DNA of 64,000 bases. Source: an uncultured Flavobacteriaceae bacterium. GTDB lineage: Bacteria; Bacteroidota; Bacteroidia; Flavobacteriales; Flavobacteriaceae. The position numbers and the translations under genes were made by a program. How positions within the stretch are numbered: the first letter of the stretch is position 1; every line of letters begins with the position of its first letter. Shown here one piece after another: positions 10,716 to 18,547 of the stretch. The DNA lies in assembly GCA_947497245.1 (NCBI GenBank), contig CANMFO010000003.1, forward strand, positions 1 through 64,000, in the 5' to 3' direction. The notes under the pieces are model-generated. The model had not been told where the DNA came from. It did no database searches and saw only the letters and a program-made list of their open reading frames with translations.

Positions 10716-11078
10716 TTGGGAAAAATAAAGGTTGAGAATATAAGGGTATACGCACATCACGGCTGTTTATCGCAGGAAACCGTTATTGGAAGTGATTACC
10801 GGGTAGATGTCACGGTCCGTGCAGCGCTTTCCAAACCGGCCAGCACCGACGATCTTGCGGATACCGTGGACTATGTGCACATTGCCCATATCGTAACAGA
10901 GGAAATGAAGGTGCCCTCCAAGCTTTTGGAGCATGTTGCGCAACGCATTGTCCGACGTGTCCTCAGGGAAATGGAAATGGTCGACAAAGTTAAAATATCG
11001 GTGGGTAAAATCAATCCGCCAATTGGCGGCGATGTGGAAATGGTAACCATCGTGCTTTCCGAGAAAAGAATCGACTAG
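10716..11078 (+). CDS. folB: Dihydroneopterin aldolase
   Basis: Converts 7,8-dihydroneopterin to 6-hydroxymethyl-7,8-dihydropterin and glycolaldehyde in cytoplasmic folate synthesis. The 120-residue length matches the family. Recognisable parts are the N-terminal strand GKIKVENIRVYAHHGC, the TVDYVHIAHIV segment with its conserved tyrosine, SKLLEHVAQRI with the substrate-binding Leu-Glu-His, and the C-terminal KINPPIGGDVEMV. I place the start at TTG 10716, which gives MGKIKVENIRV, the usual beginning of flavobacterial FolB; the frame is open upstream to 10623, but those residues are not FolB-like. It stands alone, ahead of the tRNA-Cys gene. Confidence 0.88.
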   Translation: MGKIKVENIRVYAHHGCLSQETVIGSDYRVDVTVRAALSKPASTDDLADTVDYVHIAHIVTEEMKVPSKLLEHVAQRIVRRVLREMEMVDKVKISVGKINPPIGGDVEMVTIVLSEKRID

Positions 11079-11117
11079 TATATTCGTTATTGGTTATGTC
11101 CATTTCCCAAATTGTAG

Positions 11118-11125
11118 TATCTTTG
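11118..11125 (+). promoter_or_regulatory. Candidate -7 element of tRNA-Cys
   Basis: TATCTTTG matches TANNTTTG exactly and ends 11 bp before the tRNA, the spacing expected for transcription starting at or just before the 5' leader. A weak TTATG stands where the -33 element should be. Confidence 0.45.
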
Positions 11126-11136
11126 GCCCGCTAAAA

Positions 11137-11207
11137 GGCATCGTGGCCGAGTGGCTAGGCAAGGCTCTGCAAAAGCTTGTACAGCGGTTCGAATCCGCTC
11201 GATGCCT
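11137..11207 (+). tRNA. tRNA-Cys (anticodon GCA)
   Basis: A 71-nt cloverleaf. Acceptor arms GGCATCG (11137-11143) and CGATGCC (11200-11206) pair perfectly; the D arm contains GCCGAGTGGCTAGGC; the anticodon stem AGGCT/AGCTT encloses loop CTGCAAA with anticodon GCA; the T arm is GCGGTTCGAATCCGC. The discriminator is T and the 3' CCA is not encoded. Confidence 0.95.
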
Positions 11208-11211
11208 CATG

Positions 11212-11240
11212 AAAAACCTCCATTGATTGGAGGTTTTTTA
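11212..11240 (+). terminator. Rho-independent terminator after tRNA-Cys
   Basis: Inverted repeat AAAAACCTCC (11212-11221) and GGAGGTTTTT (11229-11238) with a 7-nt loop, ending in a T run. The A run on the other side could also end leftward transcription from the LysE-family gene, whose stop is at 11258. Confidence 0.85.
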
Positions 11241-11257
11241 GTTTCCCGGGCAATCTG

Positions 11258-11941
11258 TCACTCCCTTATTTTTTCTATTTGTTCAATTCCCTTTTCTATG
11301 TTGAACTTGTCCTTGGGCAAAAAACCCTTGGTGACCAATACCAGGCCACAGATGACCAAGAGTATCCCCAGGCCCTTCTTTACCAGACGTATTCTTTCCT
11401 GGGTCAATTTTTGCTTCAGTTGCTTGGCCAGGAGTATCTTGAAAATATCGGTAATAAAATAGGCCAATACCATGGTGGAAAAGAAAATGACAATGCGCTG
11501 GGGGTCATTGTCGAGGCTGGGGCCCACCACAATGATGATCCCCAACCAAAACACCAAAACACCAATATTGATGAAATTGAGCAAAAAACCCTTAATGAAA
11601 AGGCCCAAATAGCTTCTGCTGGCACTAATTCTAGGGTGGTCGCCCGTTATCTGCTTTTTCACGTCCTTCTTAACAAAGGTGGTGATACCGTAAACCAACA
11701 ATATCACCCCGCCAAAAACATAAAGTCCCGGCTGGTTGCTCAAATTTTCCAATAATTGAAAGCTACTGAAATAAGCGGCGGTAATAAAAATAACATCGGC
11801 CAATATAACACCGAGATTAAAGGAAATGGCCGCTCGAAAACCTTTGATGGCGCTGGTTTCCAGCAACACAAAAAAAACAGGGCCGATCATAAAGCTCAAG
11901 AAAAAGCCAAGGGGTATCGCTGCCTGAATGTCTTCCCACAT
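11258..11941 (-). CDS. LysE family transporter
   Basis: Inner-membrane exporter of the LysE/RhtB superfamily, which pumps amino acids or related small molecules out of the cell; the substrate cannot be inferred. The 227-residue length and about six hydrophobic segments fit. The N-terminal segment contains the family motif PLGFFLSFMIGPVFFVLLE, with a conserved Gly-Pro, and the second helix begins FNLGVILADVIFI. The segment NFINIGVLVFWLG in the middle matches the family's NxxxxxFW region. The C-terminal tail is charged. It lies 69 bp downstream of the GIN-domain gene on the same strand and may be read from a common transcript with rnr. Confidence 0.85.
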   Translation of the reverse strand: MWEDIQAAIPLGFFLSFMIGPVFFVLLETSAIKGFRAAISFNLGVILADVIFITAAYFSSFQLLENLSNQPGLYVFGGVILLVYGITTFVKKDVKKQITGDHPRISASRSYLGLFIKGFLLNFINIGVLVFWLGIIIVVGPSLDNDPQRIVIFFSTMVLAYFITDIFKILLAKQLKQKLTQERIRLVKKGLGILLVICGLVLVTKGFLPKDKFNIEKGIEQIEKIRE

Positions 11942-12010
11942 CTTGGATCGTTGGGTTTGGGGGTTATTGTATTGTTTGTTTCGGCGTTTGTCCCCGCTTT
12001 GGACGAAGCA

Positions 12011-12694
12011 TCACATTCGGGTCACCTTTCCTCCGAAAACGGTTTTTTCATCCATTTTTGCCGGATCTCCATAGACCAATACCTCCCCGCCTGCCTTTAC
12101 CGTCGCTTTTACATAATCGGTTGCAAAAATCTCCGCCCTAGATCCCGCGTTGACGTTCACCGTGGTAAATTTGGTCTTTAAATCCTTTCCTTCATAGACT
12201 CCGCCGGTGTTAATGGCGATATCCTGTAGATCCGATGTCCCGGATGTCTCTACCAAACCACCGGTAACCGTTTTGATCAACAACTGTTCCACTTCGGCAT
12301 TGATGACCAGCTCTCCACCCTCCTGGGCCTTGAGTTCCAAAACATCTTGTTTGATCGTTTCCCGGGAAGTGATCCGGGCATCTTCATTTACATCAATGAT
12401 AACCACTTTTTCCGTATAATGGAGATCAACAAAGGTCCGATATCCGCTAAATATTTTATCGAGCTTCATACGGAGCTTCAATACGCCCCCATTGTTCACA
12501 ACGGCCACCCTATCTGTATTGGCACCGGTAATCACCGCCCTGTTCACGTCCGATTTAATCAAATTGACAGATAATCCATCAAAAGCCTTTACTTCGGTGA
12601 ACCCATCAAGGTCTTTGGTTATTTTTCCCTCCTGTGCTATCGAAAAATCAATTCCGATCAGCAGCACCATTAGAAATAGTATTTTTTGTATCAT
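12011..12694 (-). CDS. Secreted GIN-domain (DUF2807) protein
   Basis: A 227-residue exported protein of the family called putative autotransporter adhesin head GIN domain (DUF2807), very common in Bacteroidetes; function is unknown. It has a clear signal peptide, MIQKILFLMVLLIGIDFSIAQ. The rest is a repetitive beta-solenoid with the FDGLSVNLI opening typical of the family, rungs such as VETSGTSDLQDIAINTGG, and the ending GGEVLVYGDPAKMDEKTVFGG. It lies 55 bp downstream of rnr on the same strand, with a small hairpin between them. Confidence 0.8.
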   Translation of the reverse strand: MIQKILFLMVLLIGIDFSIAQEGKITKDLDGFTEVKAFDGLSVNLIKSDVNRAVITGANTDRVAVVNNGGVLKLRMKLDKIFSGYRTFVDLHYTEKVVIIDVNEDARITSRETIKQDVLELKAQEGGELVINAEVEQLLIKTVTGGLVETSGTSDLQDIAINTGGVYEGKDLKTKFTTVNVNAGSRAEIFATDYVKATVKAGGEVLVYGDPAKMDEKTVFGGKVTRM

Positions 12695-12702
12695 GTTGGT
12701 TC

Positions 12703-12721
12703 TTAAGTAGGTTCTACTTAA
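12703..12721. other. 8-bp inverted repeat between rnr and the GIN-domain gene
   Basis: TTAAGTAG, three-base loop, CTACTTAA: a perfect hairpin 8 bp upstream of the GIN-domain start codon and about 28 bp beyond the rnr stop. There is no T run, so it is not a normal terminator; it could be an operator or an mRNA processing/stability hairpin. Confidence 0.5.
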
Positions 12722-12749
12722 TTAAACAAATTTCATTCCAAAAAACTGT

Positions 12750-14939
12750 CTATTCGTGCTTTCCTATCAATGCGAAATCCAAATGGCGTTTTATGAGGTC
12801 CGTACTTTTTACCATGACCACGACCTCATCTCCCAAAGTATAGGTTTTTTTGGTACGTTCGCCCACAATGGCGTACTGCTTTTCATCAAAGATATAATAA
12901 TCCCCCTTTATATCACGTATGCGCACCATTCCCTCACATTTGTTCTCAATGATCTCGACATACATGCCCCATTCGGTAACACCGGAAATAACCCCTACAA
13001 ATTCCTGGTCCTGATGGTCCTGCATGAACTTTATCTGCATGTATTTTATGGAATCGCGTTCGGCGTTCGCGGCCAAATGCTCCATATCCGATGAATGTTT
13101 GCATTTTTGCTCATATACCTCGGCCCTGGGGGAATTTCCACCATCCAGATAATGCTGCAACAGACGGTGCACCATTACATCCGGGTACCTGCGTATCGGT
13201 GAGGTAAAATGGCTGTAATAGTCGAACGCAAGTCCGTAATGACCGATATTATCGGTCGTATAAATGGCTTTTGACATACTTCGTATCGCCAATGTATCGA
13301 CCAGATTCTGTTCCTTTTTCCCCTTAACATCCTCCAAGAGCTTATTTAGGGAAGCGCTGATCGACTTTTTGTCCTTAAAGTCCAACCTGTGCCCAAAGCG
13401 GGAAACAATCCCGTTAAGGGCCTGTAATTTATCCTCATCGGGGTCGTCGTGGATCCTATAGACAAAAGTTTTCTTTGGTTTTTGCTTTCCAATGAACTCG
13501 GCCACCTTTTTATTGGCCAGCAACATAAATTCCTCTATCAACTTATTGGCGTCCTTGGATTCCTTAAAATACACCCCTTCAGGTTCATTTTTGTCGTTCA
13601 GGTCAAAGCGTACCTCAATGGAATCGAACGAAATGGCACCCTGCCCCATTCGTTTTTCCCGCATGACCTTGGCCAATCTGTCCATGGTCAGTGTCGCTTC
13701 CACTACCTCATTTGAAACGGAATATTCCGTTTCGCGAATGGAAATTTCCGCGGGAATGTGACCCTTTTTGTTTTCAATGATATGCTGTGCTTCCTCGTAT
13801 GCAAAACGCTCGTTGGAATCGATGACGGTTCGGCCGAACCATTGATTTTTCACCACTGCCCGATCGTCCAGTTCAAAAATGGCCGAAAAAGTATATTTTT
13901 CCTCATTCGGTCTTAGGGAGCAGGCGTTGTTCGACAAGACCTCCGGGAGCATGGGCACCACGCGGTCCACCAGATACACCGAAGTGGCCCGATTGTAGGC
14001 CTCATCGTCCAAAACGGTATCAGGCTGCAGATAATGTGAAACATCCGCAATATGTACCCCCACTTCGTAATTTCCATTTTCGAGCACTTCAAAAGACAGG
14101 GCGTCATCAAAATCCTTGGCATCCTTGGGATCTATTGTAAAGGTCAGCACATCCCGCATATCCCTACGCTTGCCAATTTCTTCCGCCTTTACTTCCGTAT
14201 CCAGGGTATTTGCGTATTGTTCCACTTCTATGGGAAATTCGTGGGGAAGACCGTATTCGGCCAAAATAGAATGGATCTCGGTATTGAGTTCCCCGGGCTT
14301 GCCCAGAATCTGGATTACACTGCCCACGGGCGAATCGGTATGATCGGGCCATTCCGAAATCTCCACGATAACCTTATCGCCATCGGCGGCATCACCTATT
14401 TTCTCTTTTGGGACAAAAATATCGGTATACATTCTAAAATCGGTCGGGCGCACAAAGGCAAAGGTCTTCTGCATATCCACTATGCCCACAAAACTGTTCT
14501 TATTCCGCTCCAGGACCCTTGTAATTTCGCCCTCTAGCTTCTTCCCCCTGCGCCGGGGGTAGATATACACTTCAACAGTATCTTTGTGAAAGGCCCTTTT
14601 AAGTTTGTTGAAGGGGACAAAAATGTCATCTTCCATACCTTCCACAACAATGTACGCGTTGCCGCGCCCTGTAACGTCAACCGTTCCCGTATGATAGGTT
14701 TTGGTGGATGCCGTCGCTCTATAATTGCCCCTACTTTCCTCTAAAATGCGTTTCTTTTCTTTCAACTCGACCAACCTTTTGATCAGTTGGTTCCGATCAT
14801 GGGCATCGGTCACCCCAATTTTCGCTGCTATTTGTTTATAGTTAAAGGATTTTTTTGGTTCCTTTTCCAAGACTGTAAATATGCCTTTTGTAATTTCGTT
14901 TTTTCTATGGCCTTTTGTTTTCCTCTTTTTCTTCGACAT
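12750..14939 (-). CDS. rnr: Ribonuclease R
   Basis: Processive 3'-5' exoribonuclease of the RNB (RNase II/R) family that degrades structured RNA in the cytoplasm. At 729 residues it has the full RNase R layout: basic N-terminus, winged-helix region (about 10-70), two cold-shock/OB domains (about 75-220), RNB catalytic domain (about 250-580) with the metal-binding Asp cluster in FTIDPKDAKDFDDALSFE, and a C-terminal S1 domain starting at FVGVISGVTEWGMYVEI. The ATG at 14939 follows a TAATTTTG -7 element by 18 bp. It is divergent from rpiB across a 606-bp AT-rich gap. Confidence 0.95.
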   Translation of the reverse strand: MSKKKRKTKGHRKNEITKGIFTVLEKEPKKSFNYKQIAAKIGVTDAHDRNQLIKRLVELKEKKRILEESRGNYRATASTKTYHTGTVDVTGRGNAYIVVEGMEDDIFVPFNKLKRAFHKDTVEVYIYPRRRGKKLEGEITRVLERNKNSFVGIVDMQKTFAFVRPTDFRMYTDIFVPKEKIGDAADGDKVIVEISEWPDHTDSPVGSVIQILGKPGELNTEIHSILAEYGLPHEFPIEVEQYANTLDTEVKAEEIGKRRDMRDVLTFTIDPKDAKDFDDALSFEVLENGNYEVGVHIADVSHYLQPDTVLDDEAYNRATSVYLVDRVVPMLPEVLSNNACSLRPNEEKYTFSAIFELDDRAVVKNQWFGRTVIDSNERFAYEEAQHIIENKKGHIPAEISIRETEYSVSNEVVEATLTMDRLAKVMREKRMGQGAISFDSIEVRFDLNDKNEPEGVYFKESKDANKLIEEFMLLANKKVAEFIGKQKPKKTFVYRIHDDPDEDKLQALNGIVSRFGHRLDFKDKKSISASLNKLLEDVKGKKEQNLVDTLAIRSMSKAIYTTDNIGHYGLAFDYYSHFTSPIRRYPDVMVHRLLQHYLDGGNSPRAEVYEQKCKHSSDMEHLAANAERDSIKYMQIKFMQDHQDQEFVGVISGVTEWGMYVEIIENKCEGMVRIRDIKGDYYIFDEKQYAIVGERTKKTYTLGDEVVVMVKSTDLIKRHLDFALIGKHE

Positions 14940-15545
14940 TAAGTTTTAATTTGTGTGCAAAATTACGAATTATAAAACTGACCTTCGATTCACACATTTC
15001 TTCCATTGATGAAAATTGTTATCAACATACGGTAGATATTTATTTATTTTATTTTTTTAATAATTTCAAAAATGGTGTTTATGATGGTATGTTGATACTT
15101 GGGATAATTAAATGAACCAAAACTTGCTTTGAACGGAATGTAAAACTTATCGACAAAATTTACAGTGGTATGGGAACTGTGAATGAGGGCCTTATCCTTT
15201 TTATCAAGATAAGTTGATAAGCTGTTTCAACATATATTATTTGATAAGTTAAGCGCAGATCAATGTTAACTACAACTTGTTTTGGTCTCATATCTTCCCA
15301 TCAAGTTCTCAGAAGTAAATTATTGGGTTTAGGGATAGTTTTGTAAAGCATCTTTCCAGCGAAAAATCAAAACCAAGAAGTAAGTTTTTATAGGATATTT
15401 ATGAACAAGGTATTCTATGGAATCACCGGGCTAATTAACAATTTATTTTTGGGAAATGTGGATTTCTGTGGCGGACCCGCTACTTTTTGTGGTGAAAGCA
15501 TAACTATTTGTATTTTTACATGGAAAAACACTTCAAAGCACCATT
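14940..15545. other. 606-bp AT-rich intergenic region with DnaA-box-like sites
   Basis: No gene is seen. The stretch holds a long A/T-only run (about 15036-15066) and a cluster of nonamers close to the DnaA box TTATCCACA: TTATCAACA at 15019-15027 and TTATCGACA at 15147-15155 (one mismatch each), GTATCAACA (minus, 15090-15098) and TTATCAACT (minus, 15212-15220), plus TTATCCTTT at 15192 and TTATCAAGA at 15201. It sits between divergent rnr and rpiB. It may be a replication origin or simply two promoter regions. Confidence 0.35.
14958..14965 (-). promoter_or_regulatory. Candidate -7 element of rnr
   Basis: On the minus strand this reads TAATTTTG, an exact TANNTTTG match, 18 bp before the rnr start codon. 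No clear TTTG is present at the -33 distance. Confidence 0.4.
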
Positions 15546-15977
15546 ATGAAAATAGCAATAGGTAACGATCACGCGGGAACAGAATACAAGCTTGCGATCA
15601 TTGGACTGCTAAAATCTAAGGGAATTGAGATAATCAATTACGGTACCGATGGCAGTGATAGTGTGGACTATCCCGACTTTGTCCACCCGGTTGCCCAGGA
15701 CGTGGAAGATGGAAAAGTAACGTATGGAATAATTATCTGCGGTAGCGGAAACGGCGCGTCAATGACCGCCAACAAACATCAGAAAGTACGTTGTGCCCTA
15801 TGCTGGACCAAGGAAATCGTTGCCCTCGGAAGGGAACACAACGATGCGAACATACTAAGTCTACCGGCAAGGTTTATCGCCCTAGCACAGGCTTTGGAAA
15901 TGGTCCAGACCTTTCTGGATACCCAATTTGCGGGAGGCCGGCATGAACGACGGATAGAAAAGATACCCTGCGCATAG
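15546..15977 (+). CDS. rpiB: Ribose-5-phosphate isomerase B
   Basis: Interconverts ribulose 5-phosphate and ribose 5-phosphate in the pentose phosphate pathway (RpiB/LacA/LacB family). The 143-residue length is typical. It begins MKIAIGNDHAGTEYK with the substrate-binding Asp-His, carries the DYPDF motif, and has GIIICGSGNGASM with the catalytic Cys near residue 65 and the phosphate/anion-hole glycines. HNDANILSLPARF near residue 100 completes the signature. LacA/LacB-type or allose-phosphate isomerases share the fold, but the motif spacing and chromosomal setting favour RpiB. The GNAT gene follows 46 bp later. Confidence 0.92.
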   Translation: MKIAIGNDHAGTEYKLAIIGLLKSKGIEIINYGTDGSDSVDYPDFVHPVAQDVEDGKVTYGIIICGSGNGASMTANKHQKVRCALCWTKEIVALGREHNDANILSLPARFIALAQALEMVQTFLDTQFAGGRHERRIEKIPCA

Positions 15978-16023
15978 CTCCTGTCGAAACAGGAATGCAG
16001 AATACAGCCCTATTTGCCCCAGG

Positions 16024-16467
16024 ATGATGGAAATACAAGCCAAAAGATTTCAGGAACTTTCTTTGGATGAGTTGTACCAACTGTTACAGCTCCGAAACGA
16101 GGTATTTGTGGTGGAACAGGATTGTGTGTATCAAGATCTCGATGGAAAGGACCAAAAAGCACTCCATGTTTTTGGAAAAAAAAACGGACAGATAGTGGCC
16201 TACACCAGAATTTTTGCCCCAGGGGACTATTTCAAAGAAGCGAGTATTGGACGTGTGGTGGTGAAAGGAACCGAAAGAAAGTACGGTTATGGTATGGATA
16301 TAATGAAAGCATCCGTGGCAATGGTCCAGGAGCACTTTAAAGAGAACACGATTCATTTATCGGCACAGGTCTATCTCAAGAAATTTTACAACACTTTGGG
16401 CTTTGAACAAGTGGGAGAGGGGTACCTGGAGGATGGGATCCCCCACATCGGGATGTTGAAAACGTAA
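16024..16467 (+). CDS. ElaA-like GNAT N-acetyltransferase
   Basis: A 147-residue acetyl-CoA-dependent acyltransferase of the GNAT superfamily, closest in layout to ElaA; the acceptor is unknown. The ElaA-type N-terminus reads LDELYQLLQLRNEVFVVEQ and is followed by the YQDLDGKD segment. The strand IGRVVVKGTERKYGYG holds the acetyl-CoA-binding R/Q-x-x-G-x-G/A-like turn in a slightly altered form (RKYGYG). The end, FYNTLGFEQVGEGYLEDGIPHI, is the usual C-terminal GNAT/ElaA motif. ATG codons at 16024 and 16027 are both possible starts. Probably cotranscribed with rpiB. Confidence 0.85.
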   Translation: MMEIQAKRFQELSLDELYQLLQLRNEVFVVEQDCVYQDLDGKDQKALHVFGKKNGQIVAYTRIFAPGDYFKEASIGRVVVKGTERKYGYGMDIMKASVAMVQEHFKENTIHLSAQVYLKKFYNTLGFEQVGEGYLEDGIPHIGMLKT

Positions 16468-16478
16468 GTTTCCTACAC

Positions 16479-16853
16479 TTATATCTTGATCGGGTTTTTG
16501 TTGCTCAAGTTGATATCTTCCAACATGGTGTCGGTAAACTTGTAATGGCCCTTGGTGGTGATGATGCGAAAGTAATGCGAATTCATGCGGCTCATGGTGT
16601 CCAAAAACAGCCATTTCGATTTTAGAAGTCTGGGCTTGTCCGATTTCAGGCTGATTTCAAAGAAATACTTTTTCCCATTTTTAAAGGCTACAATATCAGG
16701 TGTGATTCGGGTGTGGTTCCCCTTTCTAACATATGATTTAGGTGTTTCGTACCCCTCCATATCGGCTTTGATGTCCTCAAAACCTGTGGACACCAGGTGA
16801 TGGATCGATTTCTCCAAAAAATCCGTGTTTTCTTCTTTTTCCACTGCTAGCAT
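16479..16853 (-). CDS. Conserved hypothetical protein, possible PD-(D/E)xK-like fold
   Basis: A 124-residue cytoplasmic protein I cannot name. It has a helical N-terminus (EENTDFLEKSIHHLVSTGFEDIKADM) and then ITPDIVAFKNGKKYFFEISL followed by Lys, reminiscent of the core of PD-(D/E)xK nucleases (Pro-Asp, then Glu about 11 residues later), although the Lys is displaced. A basic segment follows (KSDKPRLLKSKWLFLD). Similar short proteins seem common in Flavobacteriaceae, from memory. The nearest same-strand gene is the cytosine methyltransferase upstream, separated by 396 bp of structured non-coding DNA, so a link between them is only a possibility. Confidence 0.6.
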   Translation of the reverse strand: MLAVEKEENTDFLEKSIHHLVSTGFEDIKADMEGYETPKSYVRKGNHTRITPDIVAFKNGKKYFFEISLKSDKPRLLKSKWLFLDTMSRMNSHYFRIITTKGHYKFTDTMLEDINLSNKNPIKI

Positions 16854-17249
16854 ACCTTACAAGGTAACACAAATTTCGTGAAATACGAATTTTTACGCCT
16901 GATTAACAAGAAGTTAAAACCCGTTTTAAGAAAATCGTTGCAAAAAAGGGAAATCGCTGTTCCGGTCCAACTTTCTAGGAACACTTGTAGCGACAACCGT
17001 TAAAAAACCAGGGTTTCTGAGGTGGGTTGGCAGAAAGTCGATGAAAACCAGCGAACCGACCCACCGGTTGGTGTCGGCAGGTGGCAATGATCGTGATGTT
17101 GTACGAAATACCCTTTAATAAAAGGGGTTTATCGATAAACGGTACAACTTTTTATACGGGGTCGGCAAAAACGGCCTTTTGCCGACCCCATGGTCTGTTT
17201 GGGACGGGTTTCCATTATGGAAACCGTAGGATAAAGGGCTCCTGGTCGA
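16854..17249. repeat. Structured intergenic element A (several inverted repeats)
   Basis: No gene fits in these 396 bp. From 17021 to 17189 the DNA is a chain of inverted repeats: GGTGGGTTGG (17021-17030) with CCGACCCACC (17056-17065); CCGAC with GTCGG (17056-17060/17073-17077); GTTGTAC with GTACAAC (17098-17104/17142-17148) enclosing CCCTTTAATAAAAGGG and the 14-bp palindrome GTTTATCGATAAAC (17127-17140); and GGGGTCGGCAAAA (17158-17170) with TTTTGCCGACCCC (17177-17189). Parts match element B at about 30.15 kb. Confidence 0.6.
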
Positions 17250-18488
17250 TCAATTTGTTGCGGAAGCGTCGATTTTTTTGAACAGGGATGCCCCAATTTT
17301 TTCCACAACACCGACAACAAGGGCATTTCCCATAAAGAAAGCACGTTTGGCATCACTTATTCCCGCTAGTTGGGTGTGGTCGTCGGGAAACATGTTCAGG
17401 CGTTCCAGTTCCACTGGGGTCAATCTTCGAAGGCCTCGGGCAGTCTGTACGACATGTTTAAACCGGGAAGGCGATTTACCGCCCTCTCCGGTAATAATTG
17501 TACGAGAGGCATTGTCCAGTGCATCGGGAAATACCATGCCACCCTCCCCATATTGATATTCAAAACCGTTTTTGGCCCTTCGAATTTCCTTTTTGGCACC
17601 TTTTAAGTACTTCCACTTTTCAAAATCCTCTTCCGGAATAAAAAACCCATCGGTTACCGTCCCATTCTGAAGAATGTCGCCCAAAACGGTCTTTTTACCA
17701 GTATAGTTCGGAATGGTTTTGTTCGTATGGACCGTTCCGTTCAAAAAAACACCGCTGTTTTCGAAAGGAGAATGTTTCTTTTCGGTGTTGAAGTGCTTCG
17801 AGACCTCAACCAAAGGCCCTTCGATTTCAAAAGATTGTATTTCCTTCTGTGGAGGTTGTACGGGAAAAGCTTCCGGCAAGGTTCCGAACCGATGTATCCA
17901 ATTGGATTTATCCATTTTTTCGAGTGTACGATAAATAGGTGTCGAGCGGTGATAGCCCACCAAAAAGATACGCCTGCGACGTTGCGGCATGCCATATTCG
18001 GCAGCGTTGATTACTTGCCACTCTATGGCATAGCCCAATTCTTGAAGGCTTTTGAGGATGATTGCAAAATCCCGTCCGCGCTGTGATACCGGGGACTTGA
18101 GCAATCGGTCCACATTTTCGAGAAAGAGATATTTTGGGGGCTGCTTCTTTTCTGAAAGAATCCTGTGGATGGACCACCACAAAACGCCTTTTTTACCAAT
18201 TAGCCCCATAGCATTTTGAAGTGCGGTGGCAACGGAATAATCCTGACATGGAAACCCGCCTACGAGAAGATCGGCATCCGGGATTTCCGTAGTGGGAACT
18301 TTGGAGATGTCCCTATTGCTGTGGTTTTCTTTCCCAAAACGCGCTTCGTATACCATGGAGGCGTGCTGGGTCTTGGTAGCGGGCTCCCACTGGTTGCTCC
18401 AGAGTACTTCAAAATGGCGGGTATTTTCCAAACCGAGGCGGAAACCGCCGACTCCCGCGAAAAGTTCAATTACCTTGAGTTTTTTCAT
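17250..18488 (-). CDS. DNA (cytosine-5) methyltransferase
   Basis: Transfers a methyl group from S-adenosylmethionine to C5 of cytosine in a specific DNA site. The 412 residues carry the ordered motifs of the family: I IELFAGVGGFRLGL (about 8-20), IV GGFPCQDYS with the catalytic Cys at 81, VI ENVD (124-127), VIII QRRRR (169-173), a target-recognition region (about 180-340), IX RRLTPVELERLNMFP and X GNALVVGVV. No clear restriction endonuclease is adjacent, so it is probably solitary, used for regulation or protection; the only same-strand neighbour is the 124-residue PD-(D/E)xK-like protein 396 bp away. The recognition site cannot be read from sequence. Confidence 0.93.
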   Translation of the reverse strand: MKKLKVIELFAGVGGFRLGLENTRHFEVLWSNQWEPATKTQHASMVYEARFGKENHSNRDISKVPTTEIPDADLLVGGFPCQDYSVATALQNAMGLIGKKGVLWWSIHRILSEKKQPPKYLFLENVDRLLKSPVSQRGRDFAIILKSLQELGYAIEWQVINAAEYGMPQRRRRIFLVGYHRSTPIYRTLEKMDKSNWIHRFGTLPEAFPVQPPQKEIQSFEIEGPLVEVSKHFNTEKKHSPFENSGVFLNGTVHTNKTIPNYTGKKTVLGDILQNGTVTDGFFIPEEDFEKWKYLKGAKKEIRRAKNGFEYQYGEGGMVFPDALDNASRTIITGEGGKSPSRFKHVVQTARGLRRLTPVELERLNMFPDDHTQLAGISDAKRAFFMGNALVVGVVEKIGASLFKKIDASATN

Positions 18489-18547
18489 CTGTGATCAAAA
18501 TTACATAATTTCACTTAGGAATAGGAACTGAAAAAACCAATGAGCGC

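Noticed and set aside
15001-15115. A 66-codon frame in the rnr-rpiB gap (14915-15115, plus strand)
   Set aside because: It begins inside rnr antisense and runs through an A/T-rich non-coding stretch; the predicted residues (Phe, Asn, Tyr, Ile-rich) reflect base composition.
17158-17189. 13-bp hairpin as rho-independent terminator of the methyltransferase gene
   Set aside because: Leftward, the stem is followed by GTATAAAAAG and not a T run in the transcript, so it does not fit a standard terminator; kept as part of element A.
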